From: Brevibacillus fluminis | GTDB lineage: Bacteria > Bacillota > Bacilli > Brevibacillales > Brevibacillaceae | Assembly (NCBI RefSeq): GCF_003710825.1 | Contig: NZ_RHHQ01000003.1 | Span: forward strand, 1 to 64,000 | DNA length: 64,000 bases | Direction: 5' to 3' | Part shown: piece by piece, positions 24,899 through 33,011 of the stretch | How positions within the stretch are numbered: the stretch's first letter is position 1 | Layout of the letters: each line of letters starts with the position of its first letter | Position numbers and translations under genes: made by a program | Notes under the pieces: generated by a model | Told to the model about the DNA's origin: nothing | The model's input: the letters and a program-made list of their open reading frames with translations, nothing else | Database searches by the model: none

Positions 24899-25720
24899 AT
24901 GAAAATCGGTATCATCGGGCTGGGCAGCATCGGCCAAATGCTGGTGAAAGCCTTCACCCGCAGCAAAGCTGCTTCTGCCGACTCACTCTATGTCTATAAT
25001 CGCACACGTGAAAAAGCAGAAGCCTTCGCCAAGGACTGGCCGTTCATCGTATGCGATTCGGTTCACGAATGTGCCGAAAAGGTGGACGTGCTGTTTTTGT
25101 GCACGAAACCGCTCGACATTTTGCCTGTTGTCGATGAAATCGCAAAGGATCAGACGGTGCAAGCGCATCTTGTGTCCGCTGCAGCCGGCGTCAGCCTGGG
25201 TGATTTGGCCTCCCGTTATGCCGGCCCCGTCTCCAAGCTGATTCCAACCGTCACCTCGCAGGAGCTGCATGGCGTGTCACTCTATTGCTGCCACCGTTCC
25301 GTCTCAGCCCCCGACCGCGAGGCGCTGATCAGCCTGCTCGACCATTTGGGCAAACCAGAGGAAGTGAACGAATCGACGATTGAGACGGCCACCATCCTCA
25401 CGAGCAGTGCGCCGGGACTGATTGCCGGAATTCTGGAGCAGTTCGCACAGGCAGGTACGCGCCATACGCCGGAATTGTCCATCGAGCAGACGCGCCGCTA
25501 TTTGGTCGAAACGTTGCTGGGTACAGCGACGCTGCTGCAAGCGGAGAACCTCGGCTTTGACCAGCTGATCGAGCGCGTCGCCACAAAAGGCGGCATCACG
25601 CAAGAAGGGCTGGAGGTGCTCGGTAAGTTTTTGCCTACCGCTTTTGATGAGGTTTTCGCCATGACTACCCAAAAGCATCAGCTGCTCAAAGATATGATTG
25701 CTCAACAGCAAAAAGCGTAG
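24899..25720 (+). CDS. comER: ComER-like pyrroline-5-carboxylate reductase family protein
   Basis: This 273-aa NAD(P)-binding protein of the ProC family most resembles ComER, which in Bacilli affects sporulation and biofilm formation rather than proline synthesis. The Rossmann motif is MKIGIIGLGSIGQML at the N-terminus, with NRT for the cofactor phosphate and FLCTKPLDILPVVDEI next. The C-terminal helical domain contains SSAPGLIAGILEQF and the TKGGITQEGLEVL block found in ProC. I start at the ATG at 24899 after AAAGGGCGG; the longer frame adds 11 unlikely residues. Confidence 0.88.
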   Translation: MKIGIIGLGSIGQMLVKAFTRSKAASADSLYVYNRTREKAEAFAKDWPFIVCDSVHECAEKVDVLFLCTKPLDILPVVDEIAKDQTVQAHLVSAAAGVSLGDLASRYAGPVSKLIPTVTSQELHGVSLYCCHRSVSAPDREALISLLDHLGKPEEVNESTIETATILTSSAPGLIAGILEQFAQAGTRHTPELSIEQTRRYLVETLLGTATLLQAENLGFDQLIERVATKGGITQEGLEVLGKFLPTAFDEVFAMTTQKHQLLKDMIAQQQKA

Positions 25721-25744
25721 ATGAATCGCTTCATGGTAAAAAGA

Positions 25745-25773
25745 AAAAAGCACCCGAGCCGAGTGCTTTTTTC
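25745..25773. terminator. Bidirectional terminator after comER and the MFS operon
   Basis: AAAAAGCAC and GTGCTTTTTT form a short stem with a partly paired 9-nt middle, placed between convergent genes. Confidence 0.75.
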
Positions 25774-25782
25774 TTCTGCCCG

Positions 25783-25965
25783 CTAGTCTAAAGCACGGAC
25801 TTTAATGTACGAAATGTTTCTCACGTTGATGACGATGTCATCGTATTGCAGCCATCCATCACTTTGATTCGCAACCATTTGGATAATTTCTTCCGGTTCA
25901 GTGGTGATGATGGAGACGGTATCGCCGCCGCAAAAGTGAAAATCAACCCTCGTCTCTACTGCCAC
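25783..25965 (-). CDS. Small conserved-looking beta-rich protein
   Basis: This 60-aa predicted protein (ETRVDFHFCGGDTVSIITTE, then helix EEIIQMVANQ and strands up to VRNISYIKVRALD) is like small beta-barrel proteins in which the closing NISYIKV strand is typical. The GTG at 25965 is preceded by AGGAGG with a 9-base spacer; an ATG three codons earlier abuts the ribosome site. The longer 105-codon frame is therefore not used. It is the last gene of the operon with the IseA-like lipoprotein. Confidence 0.6.
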   Translation of the reverse strand: MAVETRVDFHFCGGDTVSIITTEPEEIIQMVANQSDGWLQYDDIVINVRNISYIKVRALD

Positions 25966-26102
25966 ACGCTTCATCCTCCTAAAGAGCGTCCGAGCTCGCC
26001 TACCTTCGGACAACGCCAAGCCGCTCACTTGTCGATAAGAATCGGCCTCCCCAAAAGGAATATCTTTCCTCAAAAGGGCACCTGTTTCTTCTATCGGCAA
26101 GA

Positions 26103-26732
26103 CTACTTTAATTCATGAGGGGGCGTGTTGATGAGCCAGGCTTTTCCCTTTTCCCGCTTCATTTCCACCATGACCGGTTGAAACTGGACTTCTTTTCCCT
26201 CGCCGACCGGCACCTTCATCTCGTATTGCTTCATATTCTCCGACTCTTTGGCTAGCTCGGCCGTCGCTTTGTCCCATTGCAGGATGCTGCCGCCGTCCGC
26301 GTTCGGTTGGGCCGTTCGCCCTTCCTGCACGATAATGCGGGCATGCTCGATGAATGCATCCACCGCTTTACCCGTGAAGTATTGGCCCAGATAGGCCCGT
26401 AGTTTTTCCATGGTGTCCAGATCGCTTCCGAGATAACGGTATTCCATTCCGTCGACCAGAAACGTTTGTACCGGTGCACCATCCTCAGCAGGTTTGCCTC
26501 CTGTCATCACGTGCCAGTATGTTTTGATTGCGCTTGCTGTCATTTCAACCGCCGTCGCTTCATCCATTTGCATATACTTCTCCGACTCTTCGGCAGTGGG
26601 TGTCTCAGGCTTGGTTGTATGTGTGGAGCCGGCGTTTGGCTTCTGCGGCGTCACAGGGGTTTTGCCCGAGCAACCGCTTGCGGCGAGCAGGAGAATGAGC
26701 CCAAATACGAAAAATAATTTCCATTTTTTCAT
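26103..26732 (-). CDS. IseA-like DL-endopeptidase inhibitor lipoprotein
   Basis: This 209-aa lipoprotein has signal peptide MKKWKLFFVF...LLAASGC with the lipid-modified cysteine at 21, then a low-complexity linker rich in Thr and Pro. The remaining domain (about 50-205) follows the IseA/YoeB pattern: AIKTYWHVMTGGK, VDGMEYRYLGSDLDTMEKL, and SILQWDKATAELAKES. IseA inhibits cell-wall DL-endopeptidases in B. subtilis. A lipidated form would act on the outer face of the membrane. The longer ORF upstream is antisense-like overlap with the MFS gene. The start at 26732 gives a proper signal peptide. Confidence 0.8.
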   Translation of the reverse strand: MKKWKLFFVFGLILLLAASGCSGKTPVTPQKPNAGSTHTTKPETPTAEESEKYMQMDEATAVEMTASAIKTYWHVMTGGKPAEDGAPVQTFLVDGMEYRYLGSDLDTMEKLRAYLGQYFTGKAVDAFIEHARIIVQEGRTAQPNADGGSILQWDKATAELAKESENMKQYEMKVPVGEGKEVQFQPVMVEMKREKGKAWLINTPPHELK

Positions 26733-26779
26733 TTTCCAATCACTCCCTGCTAACGTAGACGTTATGGACAGGAAAAACG

Positions 26780-27991
26780 TTACAATTCCTTTCCCTCTTT
26801 CGCCAAAGGCGCGCGGTACAGGCTGACAGCGACCCAGATCGCATTGAGGAACAGCAGTCCGCTCGTCACGTAGAAAACACTTCGCAAGCCAATGGTGCTC
26901 GCGATGAAGCCGCCTGTGATCGGGCCGAACAAGTTTCCGAGACAAACGAAGCTGTTGTTGAAGCCGTACACACGGCTCACCATGTGCGTAGGCGTGATTC
27001 GCCGCAGAAGCGAGTTGACGGAAGGCAGCAGCCCCCCAAGACACAGCCCGAGCAGAAAGCGTAGTGCTACCAGCTGCCAGATGCTTGTCACCATCGCTTG
27101 CGGAATAAACAGAACTGCAGCGATCGCGAGGCAGATCAGCAAGACTTTGTTCGGGCCAAAGCGATCCCCCAGCTTGCCCAACTGCGGAGCAGACAGCACA
27201 TTGGCGATGCCCATCGCAGATGCAACGATGCCAGCGTAAAATGCGACGTTTTCCGGTGATTCAAGCAAGCTCTGAATATAGAGCGGCAGCACAGGAACGA
27301 TGCTGAACAGGGCGAACTGGATCATGACCGTCACACCGAAAATCGCCGGCATCATCTTCAGCGAGAAAATTTGGCGCGTGTCCTCGCGGAAGCTGGTTTT
27401 TTCCTGCTTGGCAGGCGGAACAAACTGCTCCTTCACCGTTACCAACACCAAAAGGGTGGCCAGCAGCAGCAAGGCACCCGTAAAAACAAAAATCATGCGG
27501 AACCCGATGCGATCCGCCAAAATGCCGCCGATCAGCGGTCCCATGATGGAGCCTGCCACCGCAGACGACTGAAGGATGCCAAGTGCCCACCCCGAATTTT
27601 CGCGCGGGACGCTGGAGGCAACCAGCGCGGTGCACGACGGGATGAATCCGCTCATCGTTCCGTTCAAGAGCCGCAGCGCGAGCAGCTGCCACATGGTTTG
27701 GGCGAATCCGGTTAGTGCGACCGTAATCGCCATGAAAAAGCCGGAGCGCAGCACCATAATTTTGCGACCATAACGGTCTGCCAGCCTGCCCCAAATCGGC
27801 GAGACGATCCCCGCCGTCAAAAAGTTGGAGCCGAAAATGATTCCGGCCCATAGCGTCACTTTATTTTCGTCCTCGATCCCAAAATCTTGATGAATATAGA
27901 GAGGCAAAAACGGCATAATCATGCTCATCGCCATCATGACGACAAACACGGCGACGCATAGCACGTACAGATTGCGTTTCCACACTTCCAC
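26780..27991 (-). CDS. MFS multidrug-type efflux transporter
   Basis: This 403-aa major facilitator has 12 predicted membrane helices. The loop 2-3 motif GRLADRYGRKIMVLRSG is motif A, repeated in the second half as LGKLGDRFGPNKVL. The helix 5 segment SVPRENSGWALGILQSSAVAGSIMGPLIGG is the antiporter motif C. These point to a proton-driven drug exporter of the Bmr/TetA/MdtG kind. It lies 35 bp downstream of an ABC exporter gene, so two efflux systems appear co-transcribed. Confidence 0.9.
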   Translation of the reverse strand: MEVWKRNLYVLCVAVFVVMMAMSMIMPFLPLYIHQDFGIEDENKVTLWAGIIFGSNFLTAGIVSPIWGRLADRYGRKIMVLRSGFFMAITVALTGFAQTMWQLLALRLLNGTMSGFIPSCTALVASSVPRENSGWALGILQSSAVAGSIMGPLIGGILADRIGFRMIFVFTGALLLLATLLVLVTVKEQFVPPAKQEKTSFREDTRQIFSLKMMPAIFGVTVMIQFALFSIVPVLPLYIQSLLESPENVAFYAGIVASAMGIANVLSAPQLGKLGDRFGPNKVLLICLAIAAVLFIPQAMVTSIWQLVALRFLLGLCLGGLLPSVNSLLRRITPTHMVSRVYGFNNSFVCLGNLFGPITGGFIASTIGLRSVFYVTSGLLFLNAIWVAVSLYRAPLAKEGKEL

Positions 27992-28026
27992 GAAGCTCCA
28001 CTCCTATCTTGCAGGGCACGTTACAT

Positions 28027-29814
28027 TCATGTTGCAGGTGTGGATTCTGCTGGCACACCAAAATCTTGCACATTCCATAGCGTGTGGTACACGCCTTCCT
28101 TCGCCAGCAACTCCTCGTGCCGTCCCATCTCCACGATTCGCCCTTCCTTCATCACGATGATCTTGTCGGCGTGGGTAATCGTCGACAGGCGGTGGGCAAC
28201 GATGATTGTTGTCCGATCTAATGTAAGTTTTGCCAATGATTCCTGAATCATGTGTTCCGATTCCAGATCGAGCGCCGAGGTGGCCTCATCCAGAATGAGA
28301 ATGCCCGGATTTTTTAAAAACACGCGCGCGATTGCCACCCGCTGCTTCTGGCCGCCTGACAGCTTAACCCCTCGCTCACCCAGCTCAGTTTCATAGCCTT
28401 CCGGCAGATCCAGCAAAAACTGGTGCGCGTTCGCCGCATTGGCTGCATCGATCATCTCTTTCTCGGAGGCATTTGGATTGCCCATCATGATGTTTACGCG
28501 CGCCGACTCGCTGAACAAAATGTTGTCCTGCATCACGATGCCGATATGGTTTCGCAAATTTTGCTGAGTCACATCGCGGATATCCACTCCGTCGATGGTG
28601 ATGCGCCCTTCCGTCACATCCCAAAAGCGCGGCAGCAGGCTGATCAAGGACGATTTGCCCCCGCCTGACATGCCGACGATCGCCACCGTTTCGCCCGCCC
28701 GGATCACCAGATCGATGTCATCGAGCACGTAATCCCCTTCTTCGCGGTACCGAAACGATACATGCTCAAACCGGATTTCCCCGCGTATGCGTCCGGTATC
28801 CGGCACCACGGGCAGCACGCCCGCCCCCGGCTTGTCTGTGATATCATACTTTTCATCGATGAATTCAAACATCCGATCCATTGCCGCGGTTGCCTGCGTC
28901 AGCGTGGTAGAGGAATTGACCAGACGGCGCAGCGGCGTGTACAGCCGCTCCAAATATGCGTAAAACGCGACCATCGTCCCAATGCTTAAGCCCCCCGCGA
29001 TCACCTGATAGCCGGCGATCCAGATCACCAAAAGCGGCGCAATATCCGTAATTGAATTGACCACGGAAAATGTGTACGCATTCCAGCGCGTTTGAGCAAA
29101 AGCTTTGGAAAGGAAATTGCCGTTCTGCTTGTCAAACTGCTTTTCCTCGTATTCCTCCAGCGCAAAGCTGCGAATGACGGGAATTCCGTTCACACGCTCA
29201 TGCAGATGGCCTTGGACCTGCGCCAAAGCTGCGGCCCTGTCGCGTGTCAGCTGGCGCAGCCGCTTGTAGAAAAACTTTACGGAGAAGCCGTACAACGGAA
29301 AGACCAGGAGCGAGGCCAGCGTCAAGGTCGTATCCATTGACAGCATGATACAGGCGGTCAACGCGATTGTGATCATGTCGAGCCAAATGTTCATCAAACC
29401 CGTCTCGATAAAGCTGCGCGTCGACTCAACGTCGTTGATCACGCGCGAAATAACCTCGCCCACCTTGTGATTGTTGTAATACCGCATCGACAGGCGCTGA
29501 ATGTGCGTGAATAGCTGATTGCGGATGTCGTAGAGAACCCTGCTTGACACCCATTGCGCATAGTATTGCCGGTAATATTCCACAGGCGCGCGGACAACGG
29601 TAAAGACAAAAAGAGCCCCGATCATAAGCCAAAACAGCTGCTTCATTTTTACATCCGCCGGAATCTGGCTTGGCAGAAGGTCATCGAGAATGTATTTGAT
29701 CATCAGCGGGAGCAGGAGCGGAATCCCGAATTTCAAAATCCCGATAAAAATGGTAAGCACGATCTGTTTCCAGTAGGGCATGACGAATTTCATGTAGCGT
29801 TTTATATTGTTCAT
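28027..29814 (-). CDS. ABC exporter half-transporter (MsbA/BmrA type)
   Basis: This 595-aa protein has an N-terminal membrane domain with six helices (1-310) fused to a nucleotide-binding domain (345-585). ATP-site motifs are GMSGGGKSS (Walker A), LSGGQKQRVAIAR (signature), ILILDEATSALD (Walker B) and IIVAHRLST (H-loop). It would work as a homodimer, or with a partner encoded elsewhere, to export lipids, drugs or peptides. The start follows GGAGGGATGGC. It heads a minus-strand unit with the MFS and IseA-like genes and is divergent from a MocR-type regulator. Confidence 0.92.
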   Translation of the reverse strand: MNNIKRYMKFVMPYWKQIVLTIFIGILKFGIPLLLPLMIKYILDDLLPSQIPADVKMKQLFWLMIGALFVFTVVRAPVEYYRQYYAQWVSSRVLYDIRNQLFTHIQRLSMRYYNNHKVGEVISRVINDVESTRSFIETGLMNIWLDMITIALTACIMLSMDTTLTLASLLVFPLYGFSVKFFYKRLRQLTRDRAAALAQVQGHLHERVNGIPVIRSFALEEYEEKQFDKQNGNFLSKAFAQTRWNAYTFSVVNSITDIAPLLVIWIAGYQVIAGGLSIGTMVAFYAYLERLYTPLRRLVNSSTTLTQATAAMDRMFEFIDEKYDITDKPGAGVLPVVPDTGRIRGEIRFEHVSFRYREEGDYVLDDIDLVIRAGETVAIVGMSGGGKSSLISLLPRFWDVTEGRITIDGVDIRDVTQQNLRNHIGIVMQDNILFSESARVNIMMGNPNASEKEMIDAANAANAHQFLLDLPEGYETELGERGVKLSGGQKQRVAIARVFLKNPGILILDEATSALDLESEHMIQESLAKLTLDRTTIIVAHRLSTITHADKIIVMKEGRIVEMGRHEELLAKEGVYHTLWNVQDFGVPAESTPAT

Positions 29815-29984
29815 GCCATCCCTCCTCTTCTTTCCAAATTCTACACCTTTCCTCCCGTTTTGTCTCTTTGGAAGCGACTTTGAACCGTCTTGCCGTTTTG
29901 CCTTGTCCCGCTTTTCATCGCCCGTCCATTTTCCCTATAATAAGGAGACAAAACACGGAATTGGTAAAGGCGGTCATGGAACGG

Positions 29985-31418
29985 ATGGATTGGAAACCTA
30001 CCCAGCAAAAGGGCACCCCTTTTTATAAGCAAATCGCCGAACATCTGGAGCGGCGCATCTCGTACGGCGAGTTTCCCGCAGGCAGCTTTCTCCCGTCGGA
30101 ACGGACGCTGGCCCGTGAGCTCAACGTGAATCGCAGCACAATCGTCGCTGCTTACGAAGAGCTCCGCGCCGCAGGGCTGGTGGAAAGCATCCAAGGCAGC
30201 GGGACACGCGTCAGCCACGACATTTGGGGCTTAACCAAAAATCGCGTGCCCAACTGGCGCCACCTCGTGGAAAGCGGCTCGTTTTTGCCCAATCTCCCGC
30301 TAATCCAGCGCATCCGCAAAGAGACGCAGGAAAACGGCTTGATCGATTTGGCGAGCGGCGAGCTATCGGCAGACCTGTTTCCGACCGCGTCCTTTCAGAC
30401 CATCATGGCGACGCAGCAGTTTGACGGTCATCTCGGCTATGACCATCCCCAAGGCCATTTTCCTTTGCGGGAAACGATTTGTGAGCATGTCAGCAGCCTC
30501 AAGCGGATTGAGGCGACACCAGACTCTATCCTAATCACATCGGGCGCGCAGCAAGCGTTGCATTTGGTGGTGCAATGCCTGTTGAAGCCAGGGGATGCGG
30601 TCGCGATCGAAGATCCGTCGTATTCCTATTCACTTCCGCTGTTCCAATCTGCCGGCTTGCGGACGTTCCTTTTGCCCGTGGAGCATGACGGCATCAATCC
30701 GGAAGAGATCATCGCGCTTCACCGCAAGCATCGGATCAAGATGGTTTTCGTCAATCCTACCTATCAAAATCCGACCGGAACGACGATGTCGATGGAAAAA
30801 CGGCTTCGGCTGCTGGACATTTCCACCGAATACGGCATTCCGATCGTCGAGGATGACCCGTACAGCCTGATTACCTTTGCTGGCCAACAAATGCCGACGC
30901 TCAAGTCACTCGATCGACATGGAACGGTGCTCTACATCAGCTCGCTGACCAAAATCGTGGCGTCTGGCCTACGGATCGGCTGGGTGATCGGGCCGCAGAC
31001 GGTCATCCAGCGATTGGCGGATGCCAAACAGCAGGTCGATTTCGGCCACAGCATCTTTCCGCAGTGGATCGCTCAACGCTTTCTCGCTTCCGCCGAATTC
31101 GACGCGCACATCGAGCTGTTGACGGATGCGCTGCACCATAAGCGCGATGCGATCCTCTCCGCCTTGACCCGCCACCTGAAGGGACAGGTCGACACCCAAC
31201 AGCCGGATGGCGGCATCCATCTGTGGTGCAAGGTAAAAGCACCGGTCAAGGATACCCCGTTATTGAAGGAAGCGATACGCGCGGGCGTCGTCTATGTGCC
31301 AGGGAATGTACTGGGCAGCAAAGAAGGCTATGTGCGCTTCACGTACGGTCACGCGCCGCTTCACCTGATCGACGAGGCGATTGAACGCTTTTCACAGGCA
31401 TTACAAAAGCTTTTGTAA
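29985..31418 (+). CDS. MocR-type GntR/aminotransferase regulator
   Basis: This 477-aa regulator joins a GntR winged helix (about 10-80, with FYKQIAEHLERRISYGEF and LPSERTLARELNVNRSTI) to a fold type I aminotransferase domain (about 110-475). PLP-site residues include NPTYQNPTG and Lys323 in SSLTKIVASGLRIGW. Such proteins sense PLP or an amino compound. The start is placed at 29985, 11 bases after AAAGGCGG; the ATG at 29976 is too close. It is divergent from the ABC/MFS efflux unit, a likely target. Its 3' end overlaps that of hisS by 18 bp, in convergent orientation. Confidence 0.9.
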   Translation: MDWKPTQQKGTPFYKQIAEHLERRISYGEFPAGSFLPSERTLARELNVNRSTIVAAYEELRAAGLVESIQGSGTRVSHDIWGLTKNRVPNWRHLVESGSFLPNLPLIQRIRKETQENGLIDLASGELSADLFPTASFQTIMATQQFDGHLGYDHPQGHFPLRETICEHVSSLKRIEATPDSILITSGAQQALHLVVQCLLKPGDAVAIEDPSYSYSLPLFQSAGLRTFLLPVEHDGINPEEIIALHRKHRIKMVFVNPTYQNPTGTTMSMEKRLRLLDISTEYGIPIVEDDPYSLITFAGQQMPTLKSLDRHGTVLYISSLTKIVASGLRIGWVIGPQTVIQRLADAKQQVDFGHSIFPQWIAQRFLASAEFDAHIELLTDALHHKRDAILSALTRHLKGQVDTQQPDGGIHLWCKVKAPVKDTPLLKEAIRAGVVYVPGNVLGSKEGYVRFTYGHAPLHLIDEAIERFSQALQKLL

Positions 31419-32702
31419 CACAGACACGAGCTCATCTTGGGCAACTTTTTGTTCCACGCCCTCCCGCATGCTGCGCAGGACAACCACCCCGTTCTGCGCT
31501 TCTGTTTCGCCATAAATCAAGACAAAGGGGAAGCCTTCTTTGTTGGCGTAATCAAGCGCCTTTTTCATGCGCTTGCCGGTCAGCTCTAGCTCTGTTCGTA
31601 TCCCCGCCTTGCGCAAGAATTGGACCATCGCCATGCTCTCCTTTTCCGTGCCGATCGGGATGAAAAAGACCCGGAGCTCCTCCTCTTCAACCTCCCGATC
31701 CTTTTGCAGAAGCGCTGTGGCAATCACGTCCAGCCCAAATGAGATGCCGACAGCTGGATACTCTTTTCCGTTTTGCAAAAACTGGCCGATAATCCGGTCA
31801 TAGCGTCCCCCGCTGCCGATGCTTGATGTGATCGAGCCATCCCGTAAAAAGATCTCATACACGGTGCCGGTATAAATGCTGAGCCCGCGGGCCAAAAACG
31901 GAGTGAATTGGGTTTGGTCGGCGATTCCCGCCGCGATGAGATATTCAGCCAGCTGCGCAAGCTCGGCTGCTCCTTCCTGCACCAGTGCGGAATCGGCGAA
32001 CCGGCTGGCCAAATAAGCAACTGTTTTTTCCTGCTCATCCATGATAAAGGCAAGCAAGCTGTCGATGGCGGCACGTCCGATTCCTCTTTCCTCCATGTCT
32101 TTGCGCACGCCTTCGGCACCGATTTTTTCCCACTTATCGAGCGATAGCATAGCGCCTTCCCATTGCTCCTCCTCAACCGCAAGCGCTGCGAGAACCCCGG
32201 TCAACAGCTTGCGATTGTTGTATGAAATGACCACGGATAGCCCAAGCTGCGCAAATGCATCCGCTGCCATCGTCATCAGCTCCGCCTCTGCGATCACGGA
32301 CGGAACGCCGACGACATCTACGTCACACTGTGTAAATTCGCGAAACCGGCCCAGCTTGATCGGACCGTCGCGAAACACCTTGCCAATCTCATAGCGCTTA
32401 AACGGCAGCCGCATTTCCGGGTTCATCCCGATGACCTTCGCAAGCGGGATCGTTAAATCGTAGCGCATTGCAAGGTCCCGCTGGCCCTGGTCTTGGAGCT
32501 TGTAAACTTCTTTGAGAATCTCTTCGCCCCCGCCATATTTGGATGCCAGCAGATCGTAGTATTGCAGCATCGGCGTTTCCAGCGGCTTGCAGCCGTACGT
32601 AAGGAACACACGCTCCAATGTATTTCGGATGAACGCGCGCACCCTTTGCTCCTCTGGCAAGTAATCCTTTGTCCCTTTCACATTCCGCAATTCAAGCTGC
32701 AT
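31401..32702 (-). CDS. hisS: Histidyl-tRNA synthetase, variant type
   Basis: This 433-aa class II synthetase charges tRNA-His. Motif 2 is KRYEIGKVFRDGPIKLGRFREFTQCDVDVVG-like with Arg in VFRDG. The histidine motif reads ARGLSIYTGTVYEI where the common bacterial form is RGLDYYTG. Motif 3 is AVGISFGLDVI, and an anticodon-binding domain is present (about 335-430), so this is an enzyme rather than HisZ. The sequence is of the less common HisRS type, and such stand-alone genes often accompany a standard hisS beside aspS. GGGAGG precedes the ATG at 32702. Expression appears to be controlled by an upstream peptide-coding attenuator. Confidence 0.9.
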   Translation of the reverse strand: MQLELRNVKGTKDYLPEEQRVRAFIRNTLERVFLTYGCKPLETPMLQYYDLLASKYGGGEEILKEVYKLQDQGQRDLAMRYDLTIPLAKVIGMNPEMRLPFKRYEIGKVFRDGPIKLGRFREFTQCDVDVVGVPSVIAEAELMTMAADAFAQLGLSVVISYNNRKLLTGVLAALAVEEEQWEGAMLSLDKWEKIGAEGVRKDMEERGIGRAAIDSLLAFIMDEQEKTVAYLASRFADSALVQEGAAELAQLAEYLIAAGIADQTQFTPFLARGLSIYTGTVYEIFLRDGSITSSIGSGGRYDRIIGQFLQNGKEYPAVGISFGLDVIATALLQKDREVEEEELRVFFIPIGTEKESMAMVQFLRKAGIRTELELTGKRMKKALDYANKEGFPFVLIYGETEAQNGVVVLRSMREGVEQKVAQDELVSVLQKLL

Positions 32703-32734
32703 CTCACATTCCTCCCTCTTCATCTTGAGCAAAA

Positions 32735-32774
32735 TAGAAAAAGCCATGCAGGTAACAAAATACCTACATGGCTT
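32735..32774 (-). terminator. Attenuator terminator in the hisS leader
   Basis: On the minus strand AAGCCATGTAGGTA (segment 3, 32761-32774) pairs with TACCTGCATGGCTT (segment 4, 32741-32754): 14 bp with one G-U, a 6-nt loop, then TTTTTC. It ends 33 bases before the hisS start, so read-through is needed for hisS expression from the leader promoter. Confidence 0.85.
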
Positions 32775-32783
32775 ATTAGAAGC

Positions 32784-32822
32784 GCCGTAGGTACAAGCAC
32801 GAATAGCGCTTGCACCTACGGC
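32784..32822 (-). promoter_or_regulatory. hisS leader pause hairpin with alternative antiterminator pairing
   Basis: Minus-strand GCCGTAGGTGCAAGC (segment 1, 32808-32822) pairs with GCTTGTACCTACGGC (segment 2, 32784-32798) over 15 bp with one G-U and a 9-nt loop. Segment 2 can instead pair with segment 3 of the terminator: TACCTAC with GTAGGTA, plus GGC with GCC across a 2-nt bulge (10 bp). The two folds exclude each other, giving the 1:2/3:4 versus 2:3 logic of amino-acid operon attenuators. Confidence 0.75.
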
Positions 32823-32846
32823 CAACATGCACCGTGATACAAACGC

Positions 32847-32897
32847 CTATGGATGATGATGAAGTTGGGTAAATCGTTTCATGTTCATCACTGACAT
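32847..32897 (-). CDS. Histidine leader peptide MSVMNMKRFTQLHHHP
   Basis: This 16-codon ORF encodes a peptide ending His-His-His-Pro (three consecutive CAT codons at 32853-32861) and then TAG. AGGGGTG lies six bases before the ATG at 32897, so translation is plausible. The His run just before the stop, upstream of alternative hairpins and a terminator preceding a histidyl-tRNA synthetase gene, is the hallmark of a ribosome-stalling histidine leader, like the his operon leader of enteric bacteria. The last His codon lies 30 nt from segment 1 of the hairpin, further than in classical systems, so the exact stalling geometry is unresolved. Confidence 0.75.
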   Translation of the reverse strand: MSVMNMKRFTQLHHHP

Positions 32898-32928
32898 TGA
32901 AAACACCCCTGAAAATCGTTTGATGATC

Positions 32929-32958
32929 ATCTTACATCACACCTGCACAAAAATGCAA
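32929..32958 (-). promoter_or_regulatory. Candidate promoter of the hisS leader transcript
   Basis: On the minus strand TTGCAT (32953-32958) and TAAGAT (32929-32934) are separated by 18 bp, giving a start near 32921, about 24 nt before the leader peptide ATG. Confidence 0.5.
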
Positions 32959-32976
32959 GTTCAGCTGCCGAAAAGA

Positions 32977-33011
32977 AAATCCTTCTCCCGTTATGAACGG
33001 GAAAAGGATTT
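32977..33011 (-). terminator. Terminator of the DUF402 gene
   Basis: AAATCCTT..CCCGTT pairs with AACGGG..AAGGATTT around a 3-nt loop, followed on the minus strand by TTTTCTTTTC. It overlaps the stop codon of the gene to its right. Confidence 0.85.

Noticed and set aside
26733-27044. N-terminal extension of the IseA-like gene
   Set aside because: The 104 extra codons overlap the MFS gene in another frame and would bury the signal peptide; the start at 26732 gives a proper lipoprotein signal.
32735-32958. T-box leader for hisS
   Set aside because: T-boxes are the usual control of synthetase genes in Firmicutes, but the leader is only about 220 nt and lacks the conserved T-box core and the stem I features. 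The His-codon ORF and 1-2-3-4 hairpins explain it better.
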